Shown piece by piece: positions 35,002-43,766 of a DNA stretch of 64,000 nt. Numbering within the stretch: position 1 is the first letter of the stretch; every line of letters starts with the position of its first letter. The translations under genes and the position numbers were made by a program. Origin of the DNA: Halovenus aranensis. Its GTDB lineage: Archaea; Halobacteriota; Halobacteria; Halobacteriales; Haloarculaceae. Location: contig NZ_FNFC01000004.1 of assembly GCF_900100385.1 (NCBI RefSeq), positions 62,001 to 126,000 of the forward strand. The letters are read 5' to 3'. Below the pieces are notes generated by a model. That model had not been told where the DNA came from and did not search any database. It saw only the letters and a program-made list of their open reading frames with translations.

Positions 35002-35433
35002 ATGCACACGTTCGAGGACGTGACACCAGGCGAAACCCGGGAGTTCGGTTCCTACGAGGTGACTCGCGAGGAGATTCGCTCGTTCGCCGAGCAGTACGAC
35101 CCACAGCCGTTTCACCTCGGTGACGACCACCACGCCAGCTACGAGTCGGTCATCGCGAGCGGCTGGCACACCGCCGCGATGACGATGCGGATGCTGGTCG
35201 AAGAGTACCTCAACGAGGCGAAGACGCTCGGCTCACCAGGGCTTGAGAGCCTCCAGTGGCGGACACCAGTGACGCCCGGTGACACGCTGTCGGTCCGGTT
35301 GACCTTCGGCGAGACGGAACCGTGGGACGACTCCCGCGGACTGGTGACCCAAGAGATAGAGACCCTCAACCAAGACGGTGAGGCGGTGATGCAGATGGAT
35401 GCACAGGTGCTGTACAGCCGTGACAACGCGTAG
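35002..35433 (+). CDS. MaoC-family enoyl-CoA hydratase-like protein
   Basis: 143 residues. A hot-dog-fold hydratase of the R-specific MaoC type. The N-terminus MHTFEDVTPGETREFGSYEVT and the hydratase-2 motif region QPFHLGDDHHASYESVIASGWHTAAMTMRM are recognisable; in this the Asp and His flanking the active site are D(Q) and H of YDPQPFH. It may take part in acyl-CoA metabolism or polyhydroxyalkanoate supply. It stands alone, after the btuF terminator, and before the ribosomal pair. Confidence 0.87.
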   Translation: MHTFEDVTPGETREFGSYEVTREEIRSFAEQYDPQPFHLGDDHHASYESVIASGWHTAAMTMRMLVEEYLNEAKTLGSPGLESLQWRTPVTPGDTLSVRLTFGETEPWDDSRGLVTQEIETLNQDGEAVMQMDAQVLYSRDNA

Positions 35434-35517
35434 TAACAGCCCCGACGGCATCTGTCGCAATCACCCGGACGCTTCGAAATCCTTTTACGCGAAATAGTGC
35501 CAACGTAAAGTAAGACT

Positions 35518-35829
35518 ATGGAGATCACGATACTGGACGAAGACGAGAATCCGATGTTGCACAGGAAAGACGTTCACTTCGAGATGACCCACGAAGAGGC
35601 CACGCCAGAGCGGCTCTCGGTTCGGGACTCGCTGGCGGCAAAGATGAACAAAGACTCGAAAGAGGTCGTCGTCCGCGAACTCGACACCAAGTTCGGGATG
35701 CGCAAGACGCTGGGCCAGGCGAAGGTTTACGAGTCCCCGGACGTGGCCCGCGACGTCGAACAGGACCACATGCTCGACCGGAACAAAATCGACAGCGAGG
35801 AGACCGAGGCGGACGCTGAGGAGGCATAA
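35518..35829 (+). CDS. rps24e: Small ribosomal subunit protein eS24
   Basis: 103 residues, the usual length for haloarchaeal S24e. It opens [30 protein letters not shown] and has the family stretch [26 protein letters not shown]. The C-terminus is acidic as usual in halophiles. A TATA-like CTTTTACG is centred about 32 nt before the ATG. The S27ae gene starts one base after its stop, so the pair is one transcript. Confidence 0.95.
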   Translation: MEITILDEDENPMLHRKDVHFEMTHEEATPERLSVRDSLAAKMNKDSKEVVVRELDTKFGMRKTLGQAKVYESPDVARDVEQDHMLDRNKIDSEETEADAEEA

Positions 35830-35830
35830 G

Positions 35831-35965
35831 ATGGCACACTACGAACTGTACGACGACGACGGCAGCACCGACCACGAACAGTGTCAGCGATGTGGCGACT
35901 CCTTCCTCGCGGACCACGGCGACCGGCTCCACTGTGGCAAGTGTGGCTACATGGAGTGGGCCTGA
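35831..35965 (+). CDS. rps27ae: Small ribosomal subunit protein eS31 (S27ae)
   Basis: 44 residues, below common gene-calling limits. It begins [17 protein letters not shown] and carries the conserved zinc ribbon, Cys18-x2-Cys21 and Cys35-x2-Cys38, with the ending GYMEWA. Archaeal S27ae lacks the ubiquitin fused to the eukaryotic protein. It is directly downstream of rps24e, the normal archaeal order. Confidence 0.93.
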   Translation: MAHYELYDDDGSTDHEQCQRCGDSFLADHGDRLHCGKCGYMEWA

Positions 35966-36017
35966 CGGAGGTATCGTCTCGTTTCCTGACTGCACGTACC
36001 GATAGCTAGCTGTGCAG

Positions 36018-37646
36018 TTACTTCGTCCGCCTGATGAACTCGTTGACTGCGTCGTCACTCCCGGCGACAATGAGGGTGTCTTCGGGCATCGCGGTGTATT
36101 CTGGTCCAATGTTCGTCAGTAGCTCGTCGCCACGCTCGACGGCCACCACGGTCGCGCCCGTGATGTCGCCGATGTCGGTCTCCCCGAGGCTACTGCCTTC
36201 GAGTTTCGGGGCAGAGGTGCGGATGATTTCGAACTGCAGGTCTGGGCTCAACACCTCCTCTTCCTCGATGAGTACCGACGAGAGCATCCGGCCGGTAACC
36301 GTAGACAGCGCGAGGACGTACTCCGCGCCGGCCCGATAGAGCTTGGTCGTGTTCTCGACCTCGTTTGCGCGGGCGATGACCTCGGGGTCCGAGGCGAACT
36401 GTTCGAGCGCGACCGTCGAGTACATCGTCGTCGTGTCGTCGTCGAGGGCAAGCACGACGAACTTGGCATCGTCGACGTCGGCCTTCTGGAGCGTTTCCGG
36501 GTCGTTTACGTCACCGACTATGTCGACGCCTTCGGTGTCGGCCGCGTCGACCACCGTGTTCGAGACGCCTGCCTCTTCGAGCTCGGCCACGACGCTCTGT
36601 CCGACGACGCCGTATCCGGCGACGACGACTCGGTCGTCGCCAGAGGCTTTCGGCGCGATTGTTCGGCTGTTGACCTGCTGGAGTTGCTGGTGGCTGCCGG
36701 CGACGAGCAGGATAGAGTTGCCGTCGATTCGACGGCCTGGCTCTGGAATCGGGATGAACTCGCCGTTTGTCCACATGCCGATAACAGTCGCGCCGATTGT
36801 GTCCCGCAGCCCCGATTCGGCGACGGTCTGTCCGGCCAGTTCGCTGCCGGGTTTGACCAGTAGCTCCGACAGCTCGAAGTCGCCGCCAAGTTCGAGTGTT
36901 TCGCGTAGCTCCTGTGTTATCGACAGGGTAGCCTTCCTCGCCAGGCTTCGGCCGAGCGCCTCTCGCGGCCGTATCACCCTGTCTGCTCCTGCGTACCGGT
37001 GATACACTGCGTCTTGTGCGCTCTCGGCGACGCTGATAATATCCAACTCCTCGTGGAGTTCCCTGGCGGTGAGGATAACCGGGACGTTCTCCTCGTCAGA
37101 GACGTCCGCGACAACCGCGCGAGCCTGGCCGACGTTCGCTGCCCGAAAGGTTTCCTCCGACTCGGGGTCGCCCAGAATTGCCTCGATGCCGTCGCTGTTG
37201 AGTTCGAGGACCGTTTCGGGGTCCTTTTCGATGACGACGCGGGGAACGTCTGCCGCTTCGAGTTCCGAGCGGAGCACGTCCTCCCGCGAGTTGTACGAAC
37301 AGATGATGACGTGGTCCGTCAGGTCGGTCGACTCCTGTGGCCTCTCTTCGAGTGCCTGCTGAAACAATGGCACCACGAACAGCGGAAGGGCCAGGAAGAC
37401 GAGCAACACCCCCGTGAGGTTCATCCCAACGACGACGGCGTTCATCGCGTTCGTGTTCCAGTGTTGTGTGTCGCCGCCGAATCCAGCCGTCGTGAAGGCT
37501 TCGACGACGACTTGCAGGGATTCGAATACGGTTATCTCGACGCCCTCGAAGGTCATCATCGACCATCGGTAGATGAAGGTGTAGACGACGACGAGCCCGA
37601 CCACCCCGAGCAACGCGCCCGCGATTCGGCGACGCCAGCCAGTCAT
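36018..37646 (-). CDS. Two-segment potassium channel with double RCK module
   Basis: 542 residues. Two membrane segments (about 8-27 and 70-92) flank a pore with filter TTAGFGGD, a T-x-G-F-G variant of the K+ channel motif. Two RCK-N/RCK-C units follow (N domains begin at DHVIICSYNSREDVL and DDRVVVAGYGVVGQSVV, each with a glycine-rich nucleotide-binding loop), so the channel would be ligand gated through the cytoplasm. It is downstream of trkH and trkA in the same direction, suggesting a potassium-handling unit in which salt-in homeostasis is managed by uptake and leak together. Confidence 0.87.
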   Translation of the reverse strand: MTGWRRRIAGALLGVVGLVVVYTFIYRWSMMTFEGVEITVFESLQVVVEAFTTAGFGGDTQHWNTNAMNAVVVGMNLTGVLLVFLALPLFVVPLFQQALEERPQESTDLTDHVIICSYNSREDVLRSELEAADVPRVVIEKDPETVLELNSDGIEAILGDPESEETFRAANVGQARAVVADVSDEENVPVILTARELHEELDIISVAESAQDAVYHRYAGADRVIRPREALGRSLARKATLSITQELRETLELGGDFELSELLVKPGSELAGQTVAESGLRDTIGATVIGMWTNGEFIPIPEPGRRIDGNSILLVAGSHQQLQQVNSRTIAPKASGDDRVVVAGYGVVGQSVVAELEEAGVSNTVVDAADTEGVDIVGDVNDPETLQKADVDDAKFVVLALDDDTTTMYSTVALEQFASDPEVIARANEVENTTKLYRAGAEYVLALSTVTGRMLSSVLIEEEEVLSPDLQFEIIRTSAPKLEGSSLGETDIGDITGATVVAVERGDELLTNIGPEYTAMPEDTLIVAGSDDAVNEFIRRTK

Positions 37647-37698
37647 ATAGCCGACGTTCGCCGGGTAGAATTAAAGAGGTTACTGGATGGGTGCTGGC

Positions 37699-39300
37699 TC
37701 ACCGGCCTGAATCCCGCAGTCCGGCGACAAACAGCGCCAGCACGGGCACGATTTCGAGCCTGCCGAACCACATCAGTACGGTCATCAGAAGCTTCGAGCT
37801 CTCCGGGAAAAACAGGTAGTTCCCGAACGGCCCCAAATCGCCGAATCCCGGCCCGATGTTGCCGATAGTCGCCAGCGATGCACTCATCGCTTCGAGCACT
37901 GTCAGGTCGACACCAATACGGGCCGAGTCGAGCATAATGAATACTGCGGCAACCCCAAAGAGGAGGATGTACAACATGGTGAACACCATGATACCGCGAA
38001 TCGTGTCCTCGTCGACGACGTTGCCGCCGAGTCGGACCGGCTCGATAACGTCCGGGTGGGCACTGGTGTACAGTTCTCGTCGAATCGCCTTGAAAACCAC
38101 GAGCCATCTGATGACTTTGATACCACCGCCGGTCGACCCGGCCGAGCCGCCGATGAACATCGCGAACAGCAAGACGAGCTGTGCCTCGGTGCCGCCCTCA
38201 GCCCACTGTGCGAAATCCGCCGTCGCGTATCCCGTCGAGTTCAGCAACGACCCAATCTGGAAGGCGGCCTGTCGCAGCGCGTTCTCGGTGACGCCTTCCG
38301 TCACTCCGCCGGGGTCGGTCTTCGGGACGGCACCGCCGAACAGCAAGACAGCGAGGACCGCAAACAGCGCCGCGAGCAGTCCGGCATACGTCCGGAACTC
38401 GGTGTTCTCGAGCATCACCCGAGCTTCGCCACGGAACACGTGCCAGAACAGCGCGAAGTTCACACCAGCCACCACCATGAACGGGATGATAACCCACTGG
38501 ACGAGCGCCGAGAAGGCCGCAATACTGTCGGCCTGTGGCGAGAATCCGCCTGTCGGGAGCGTGGTAAAGGCGTGGGCCACCGCGTTGTAGAGGTTCATAT
38601 TCGGCGCGAGGTCAGCGTCGATGACCGTTCCCGTCAGGTGGAGGCCATAGAGGATAGCGACGAGCAGAACTGTGAATCCAAAGTAGATAATCCACAGCGC
38701 ACGCGCCGTTTCGGCGATTTTCGGCGTGAGCTTCTGGAGGTCCGGACCGGGTGCCTCCGAGCGCATCAGCTCGGCACCGTTGACGGCTACCTCCGGCAAA
38801 ATCGCAATCATCAGCACAATAATCCCCATTCCGCCGAGCCACTGGGTGAGCTGTCGCCACATCATCACCGCGTGGGAGTGTTGTTCTAAGCTAATTTCCC
38901 CCAGAACGGTCGCCCCGGTGGTCGTGAAGCCGCTGGTTGACTCGAACAGAGCGTTCACGAACGACTCGACGGCCGCACCGAGTGAACTAGTCTGCAGGCC
39001 GACGGTCGACTCGGTGCCAAAGCCAGCGAGCAGGTACGGAATCGTCCCCACAATCGGCGCGGCTATCCAGGCCAGTGCGACTAGCAACAGCGCCTCCTGT
39101 GGGCCGAGGTCTGGCTCTGGGTCCAGTCGTTTCAGGCCGAAACCGAGAATAACGACAAGCAGTATCGAGACCACGAACACCCAGATGTCTTCCATATACA
39201 CGACTGCCACAGCCAGCGGCACGAGCATCGTCAGCGCGAGGTAAGTGAGTACTGTCCCCAGCACACCCAGACTCGCCCGCCAGTCAATTCGCCATACCAT
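37699..39300 (-). CDS. trkH: TrkH-type potassium uptake protein
   Basis: 533 residues, about ten or more hydrophobic segments. The four pore-loop signatures of the Trk/Ktr superfamily can be found: STSGFTTTGA, FTTLPTGGFSP, NSTGYATA and GSAGSTGGGIK. It forms the membrane pore for K+ uptake, and depends on a TrkA-type regulator. It sits between the RCK channel gene (52 nt downstream) and the trkA gene (105 nt upstream) on the same strand. Confidence 0.93.
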   Translation of the reverse strand: MVWRIDWRASLGVLGTVLTYLALTMLVPLAVAVVYMEDIWVFVVSILLVVILGFGLKRLDPEPDLGPQEALLLVALAWIAAPIVGTIPYLLAGFGTESTVGLQTSSLGAAVESFVNALFESTSGFTTTGATVLGEISLEQHSHAVMMWRQLTQWLGGMGIIVLMIAILPEVAVNGAELMRSEAPGPDLQKLTPKIAETARALWIIYFGFTVLLVAILYGLHLTGTVIDADLAPNMNLYNAVAHAFTTLPTGGFSPQADSIAAFSALVQWVIIPFMVVAGVNFALFWHVFRGEARVMLENTEFRTYAGLLAALFAVLAVLLFGGAVPKTDPGGVTEGVTENALRQAAFQIGSLLNSTGYATADFAQWAEGGTEAQLVLLFAMFIGGSAGSTGGGIKVIRWLVVFKAIRRELYTSAHPDVIEPVRLGGNVVDEDTIRGIMVFTMLYILLFGVAAVFIMLDSARIGVDLTVLEAMSASLATIGNIGPGFGDLGPFGNYLFFPESSKLLMTVLMWFGRLEIVPVLALFVAGLRDSGR

Positions 39301-39405
39301 CTGAGACTCTGCCGTTACCTGGGTTGCCCATGGGAGTGGCTTGAGTCCTTCGGTTGGAACTGCCAGAGGACGCGAAGCGCATACACCACTCAGAACAGCA
39401 CCCGC

Positions 39406-40743
39406 TCAGGCGAGACAGGTAAGTTCTCCAACGAATTCGGTCTCGACGAAGACGACAATGTGGTCGCCCGCCTGGAGTACCGTATCGCCCCGTGGCGGAA
39501 TGAATGCCCCGTTGCGCGTCAGCGCACCGACTACGAGCGGGAAGTCGGTCTCGGCGTCGAGTTCCTGAATCGATGTGCCGACTAGCTCGCTGTCGTCGTC
39601 GAGTTCGTATTCGAGCACCTCGGCCTGGTCGTGTTCGAGCACAGAGAGGTTCTCAGCGACACTCTCGAAGCTGAAGCGGATGATTTCTTCTGCGGTGACC
39701 TCTCGCGGGTTGACCGCAACGTCGATACCAATTTCCTCGAAGAGGTCGACATAATCCAGATTCTCGACGACGGCGACGACGCGGTTGATACCGAGTCGCT
39801 TTGCCAGGACAGCGACGAGCAAGTTCTGCTCGTCAGGGTCTTTTGCCGCCAGCAGAACGTCGGCTTCGTCGAGGTGTTCCCGGACGAGGAAATCCGTATC
39901 AGTCGCATCGTGTTGCATGACGAGCGTCTCGGGTAACTCCTCGGAGAGGTGGCGGGCACGGGATTCGTCTTCCTCGACGAGCGTCGGGCTGAAGCCGCGT
40001 TCTTCGAGCAGGCGGGCGGTGTGGTATCCGATTTCGCTCCCGCCCGCGATGACTATTTCGTCGGCGCCTCCGGGGGTCGTCTCGGGCGCGATATCGAGCG
40101 CGAACGACTGGACGCTCTCGGGGCTACCGATGACGACGGCCCTGTCGCCAGCCTCGATACGTGTCTCACCGCTGGGGATGAGTATCTCGTCGTCGCGGAA
40201 CAGCCCCGCAAACGTGAGCGATTCGAACCGGTCGGCCTCGGCAATGGTCTGGCCGGTGACCGGACTGCTCTCCGAAATTTCGAACTCTGCCATCTGGACG
40301 AGACCGCCAGCGAACTGGTCGATATCGACTGCTGCGGGCAGGCCGATGACACGAACGATGTCCTCGGCAGTGAGCAAGTCCGAACAGACCAGAAAGTCGA
40401 CACCGAAAGCCGACCGATTGCGCTCCCACGTGTGGAGGTACTCGATGCTTTTTGCCCGTGCAATCGTAAACGGCGTTCCCAGCGTCTTCGCCGTCCCACA
40501 GGCGATGAGATTCGCTCGGTCGTCGTCGGTACAAGCGATAAACAGGTCTGCAGACCCTGTGTCGGCCGTCTCCAGTGTCTCCAGCGAAGTACCGTCGCCC
40601 TGGAGAGTCAGCACGTCGAGCTGGTATGTCAGGTCCTCGGCGCGCTCTGGGTCTTTCTCGACGACGACCACGTCGTGTTCATCAGCCAAGTCTTCGGCGA
40701 TGGCGGTTCCGACTTCACCGGCTCCGATGATGACGACGCGCAT
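39406..40743 (-). CDS. trkA: TrkA-type potassium uptake regulator
   Basis: 445 residues from the ATG at 40743 (MRVVIIGAGEVGTAIAEDLADEHDVVVVE). Two RCK-N Rossmann domains with a glycine-rich loop each (GAGEVG and GGSEIG) alternate with two RCK-C domains, the classic double TrkA. It binds NAD(H) and ATP/ADP and gates TrkH. The longer frame to 40896 adds residues without family support. It is the first gene of the K+ block in transcription order. Confidence 0.92.
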   Translation of the reverse strand: MRVVIIGAGEVGTAIAEDLADEHDVVVVEKDPERAEDLTYQLDVLTLQGDGTSLETLETADTGSADLFIACTDDDRANLIACGTAKTLGTPFTIARAKSIEYLHTWERNRSAFGVDFLVCSDLLTAEDIVRVIGLPAAVDIDQFAGGLVQMAEFEISESSPVTGQTIAEADRFESLTFAGLFRDDEILIPSGETRIEAGDRAVVIGSPESVQSFALDIAPETTPGGADEIVIAGGSEIGYHTARLLEERGFSPTLVEEDESRARHLSEELPETLVMQHDATDTDFLVREHLDEADVLLAAKDPDEQNLLVAVLAKRLGINRVVAVVENLDYVDLFEEIGIDVAVNPREVTAEEIIRFSFESVAENLSVLEHDQAEVLEYELDDDSELVGTSIQELDAETDFPLVVGALTRNGAFIPPRGDTVLQAGDHIVVFVETEFVGELTCLA

Positions 40744-40853
40744 TGCTGGAAGCCTCACGGTCGATGAATTAAGTCGTTTCCCTTTCACACAGGCCCCAGA
40801 CGGGCAAAACCTCTCCCAAAAGCCTTTCATCGTGTGCACGACACTATCCAGCG

Positions 40854-42383
40854 ATGCGCTGGTACGGCGTTTCGATGCGTGGGTTGCTGGTCGCACTCGT
40901 CGGGTTTGGTCTCACCCGGTTTACTGTGACGCTTGCGACGACCGAAACGACACGCGAGTTCCTCCTGACTGGCCTGATACCTCTTGTTCTGGGACTTTCG
41001 CTGACTGCCTTTGGCGTTATTCTGGCCGTCGGTGCGTACGACGAACTGCTCGTTCGGAAGACGCTTCGGTGGTGTCTGCTCGGCACCGGAGCGATGGGTG
41101 CCCTTGTCGTCGTGACGGTGGTCGGCGTCGAGCCGGACGTACTGAGCGACCCGATGGCGGTCCAAGACCAGACCTACCTCTCGAATTTCCTCATCGGCGG
41201 CTCTGTCGGCGGCACGCTCACAGGCGTCTACGCAGCACGGGCGGCCAGACAGCGCGAGACGCTGACACAGCAAACCAACCGACTGGTCGTGCTAAATCGC
41301 CTCCTGCGCGACAAAGTCATCAACTCGGCAATGGCAATCAAAGGCCACGCAGACGTGCTTCAGACCGGCCACAGTGACGACTCTATCGAGGTCGTCGGTC
41401 GACAAGCCGACGACATCGTCCAAGTCATCGAGAACGTGAAATATCTCTCTGAGACTGCTGACACGGACGATATCTCGCTCGGGACAGTCGACCTGAGAGA
41501 GTGTGTCGAGGCCGAACTCGAAGACAGCAAACAGGCAAATCCCAGCGCGGCCTACACGTTCGAGGCCCCGGCGGAGTCGGTCGACGTGCGAGCCAACTCC
41601 CAGCTCGCGGAGGTGTTTCGGCACCTCTTCGAGAACGCTATCGACTACAGCGACGCCGAGACGCCAGAGCTAACCGTCTCAATCGAGCGGTCACGCACGA
41701 CGGTGACAGTCAACGTCAGCGACAACGGCCCGGGGCTCTCCGAGGCCCAGCAGGCACTGCTCGAACACGGTGAAATCGCCGAGTTCGACGACCCGACAAC
41801 CGGGTTTGGACTGAACATCGTTCGCCTCCTCGTCGAAGGGTTCGAGGGGTCCATCGAGACGACGGTGAGTGACGCCGGGACGACGGTGTCGGTACAGCTT
41901 CCTCGGGTCGCCGAGGGAACCGGAACAACGGAGCCATCGACCACGGGAGTGACGCCATCGCACACGGCTCTTGCCGTCCCCGTCGGGCTGGTGGCGGCGG
42001 TGACGATGGGTGTAGCGATGGACCTCGTCGGGTTCGACTTCCAGGCCATCGGCGCGCTCTATGGCATCGAGAACTTCGTGGTCGCGATGCTGACACACGA
42101 GTTCCACAGCGTCGTTTTCGTGTTGTTCTACGCGGCCGTTCTCGTCGTCGTCCCACCGCCGTACGGGGAGAAACTCTCTTCGCGTCTCGGCATCGGAATC
42201 GTGTTCGGTCTCAGCCTCTGGGTGGTTGCCGCGGGGCTCGTGATGCCGCTCTGGCTCCGCCTTGTGGGGATAGCGGCCCCGCTGCCAAACATTCCGCTCT
42301 CCTCGCTGGTCGGTCACGTCGTCTGGGGCGGGACAACTGCGCTCCTCTTTCATGCCGGCGACCGATTCCTCTCAGCCCGGTAG
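40854..42383 (+). CDS. Histidine-kinase-like membrane sensor lacking the phospho-acceptor His
   Basis: 509 residues. An N-terminal membrane block (three or four hydrophobic segments, about residues 8-128) is followed by the dimerisation helix LLRDKVINSAMAIKGHADVL. Aligned to LLRHDLGNDLQVITGFSDAL from the other kinase in this window, Asp153 takes the place of the phosphorylated His. The ATPase part is intact: RHLFENAIDYSD (N-box), SDNGPGLS (G1) and GFGLNIVRLLVEGFEG (G2). Beyond about residue 380 an extra hydrophobic domain of four or five segments is fused, with HEFHSVVFVLFYAA and GHVVWGG. Such an order is unusual for a kinase. It starts 111 nt from trkA, on the other strand. Confidence 0.8.
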   Translation: MRWYGVSMRGLLVALVGFGLTRFTVTLATTETTREFLLTGLIPLVLGLSLTAFGVILAVGAYDELLVRKTLRWCLLGTGAMGALVVVTVVGVEPDVLSDPMAVQDQTYLSNFLIGGSVGGTLTGVYAARAARQRETLTQQTNRLVVLNRLLRDKVINSAMAIKGHADVLQTGHSDDSIEVVGRQADDIVQVIENVKYLSETADTDDISLGTVDLRECVEAELEDSKQANPSAAYTFEAPAESVDVRANSQLAEVFRHLFENAIDYSDAETPELTVSIERSRTTVTVNVSDNGPGLSEAQQALLEHGEIAEFDDPTTGFGLNIVRLLVEGFEGSIETTVSDAGTTVSVQLPRVAEGTGTTEPSTTGVTPSHTALAVPVGLVAAVTMGVAMDLVGFDFQAIGALYGIENFVVAMLTHEFHSVVFVLFYAAVLVVVPPPYGEKLSSRLGIGIVFGLSLWVVAAGLVMPLWLRLVGIAAPLPNIPLSSLVGHVVWGGTTALLFHAGDRFLSAR

Positions 42384-42388
42384 GCCGT

Positions 42389-43255
42389 TCACGCCGACAG
42401 CGTCGCAGTTGCGAGATAGTAGCCGATGACGCCGCGTTCGACGAAGTCGTGGATGCTCGAATGTGCGTCGAACGCATCTACCTGGGTCGAGGAGACCGTG
42501 CCGAGCGTGTCGAGCACTTTCCCGACGGGACCGGCGACTTTCGAGAACTGCTGTCGGCGCTTGGTCGACTTCCGGATACCATCGGTCATATTCCGAATCG
42601 ACACCTCGGTGAAACCGGTCGATTCGAGTGTTTCGTCAAACGCCGAAATCGGTCCGATTCGGATACCGAGCGCGTCGTTTATCTGGGCCAACTGGCGCTT
42701 GTCGTCCTCTGATAGCGAGCCGGCGCCCGGGCGCAGAAAGATATCGGTAAACGCGACCCGACCGCCGGCTTCGAGGACACGCCGTGCCTGTTCGAGCGCC
42801 ACTGCCCTGTCGTGAGAGTGTGAGAGCGCTTCGAGTCCCCAGACCACGTCGACCGCGTCGTCCTCGACCGTCGAGAGTTCGTGAAAGTCGTCGTATCGGA
42901 AGTCGGTCAGCTCCGCGACATCGTGGTTACGAGCGTTTTCCCGGGCCAATTCGAGCTGTTGTTCGGAGATGTTGACACCGATAACTGTCGCACCGTGTGC
43001 ACGGGCGTTCCAGACCGAGTCTTCGCCGGCGCCACAGCCGATGTTCAACACCGTGTCCGATTCGGTGATGCCGGCGGCGTTCGAGAGAATCCGCATCGTG
43101 TTCATCGCCGCGCTCCCGGGCTCGGTGTGGTCGTCGTCGTAGTAGCCGAGGTGGAGGCTCCGGTGGCCCTGGTGGTCCCACTGCTTCTTGTAAGTCTGCA
43201 GCAACTCGTCGTAGATAGCGGCAACCTCGTCGGTGTCGAGCGCGTCGTCCGCCAT
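42389..43255 (-). CDS. SAM-dependent methyltransferase (UbiE/tocopherol MT-like)
   Basis: 288 residues. The SAM-binding motif I is VLNIGCGAGEDSVWNARAHGATVIGVNISEQQLELARE, and post-I is VVWGLEALSHSHD with RRVLEAGGRVAFTDIF. The N-terminus HRSLHLGYYDDD matches small-molecule methyltransferases of the gamma-tocopherol or sarcosine/dimethylglycine type. The substrate is unknown; osmolyte or lipid methylation is possible. It ends 5 nt from the kinase-like gene (convergent) and is divergent from usp. Confidence 0.85.
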   Translation of the reverse strand: MADDALDTDEVAAIYDELLQTYKKQWDHQGHRSLHLGYYDDDHTEPGSAAMNTMRILSNAAGITESDTVLNIGCGAGEDSVWNARAHGATVIGVNISEQQLELARENARNHDVAELTDFRYDDFHELSTVEDDAVDVVWGLEALSHSHDRAVALEQARRVLEAGGRVAFTDIFLRPGAGSLSEDDKRQLAQINDALGIRIGPISAFDETLESTGFTEVSIRNMTDGIRKSTKRRQQFSKVAGPVGKVLDTLGTVSSTQVDAFDAHSSIHDFVERGVIGYYLATATLSA

Positions 43256-43287
43256 TCCCGATAGCTAACGGCGTCGACTGAATAAGC

Positions 43288-43297
43288 GTTTGCAAAC
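43288..43297. promoter_or_regulatory. 10-bp palindrome between the methyltransferase and usp genes
   Basis: GTTTGCAAAC is a perfect palindrome placed between two divergent starts. For the methyltransferase (minus strand) a TATA-like GCTTATTC at about 43280-43287 lies directly next to it, so a bound protein would cover the BRE. Whether it acts on usp is unclear. Confidence 0.35.
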
Positions 43298-43340
43298 TTC
43301 GGACCGTATCTACAAATGTCAGGCGTGAGGAGACGCAGGT

Positions 43341-43766
43341 ATGTACGAGACAGTGCTGGTCGCCACGGACGGCAGCGACGCCGCACACGCCGCGGTCGAA
43401 CACGCCTTCGAGTTGGCTGTGGCTGGCGGCTCGACAGTGCACGTCCTAACTGTCGTCGAGAGTCAGAATCCGATACAGTTCGGTGTCGCCGAAGTCGACG
43501 AACTCGAAGACGCCGCCAGAGCAGTCGTCGCGGATATCGCTACGGCAGACGACCACGACATCGAGGTCCACGGCGAGGTGCGTCGGGGCAAACCGGTCTC
43601 GGCGGTTCTCGACTACGCCCGAGATATCGGCGCAGACGCAATCGTCGCCGGCCAACACGGCGACGACGGACTCTCAGAGATATTTCTCGGTAGCACCACC
43701 GAACGCCTCGCAGAACGAGCGGACGTTCCACTGGTCATCGTCCCCGCAGACGGCAAATCAGCTTAG
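43341..43766 (+). CDS. Universal stress protein (UspA family)
   Basis: 141 residues. It has the UspA fold with MYETVLVATDGSDAAHAAVEHA at the N-terminus and the ATP-binding motif G-x2-G-x9-G(S/T) in GQHGDDGLSEIFLGSTTERLAERADVPLVIVP. A GGAG-containing Shine-Dalgarno precedes the ATG. Its stop overlaps the stop of the acyl-CoA dehydrogenase gene by 4 nt (convergent). A role in stress or energy sensing is known only broadly for the family. Confidence 0.92.
   Translation: MYETVLVATDGSDAAHAAVEHAFELAVAGGSTVHVLTVVESQNPIQFGVAEVDELEDAARAVVADIATADDHDIEVHGEVRRGKPVSAVLDYARDIGADAIVAGQHGDDGLSEIFLGSTTERLAERADVPLVIVPADGKSA

Noticed and set aside
39785-41377. 530-codon plus-strand frame across trkA and the kinase-like gene
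   Set aside because: It is Ser/Arg-rich shadow sequence that overlaps two well supported genes and bridges their divergent promoter region.
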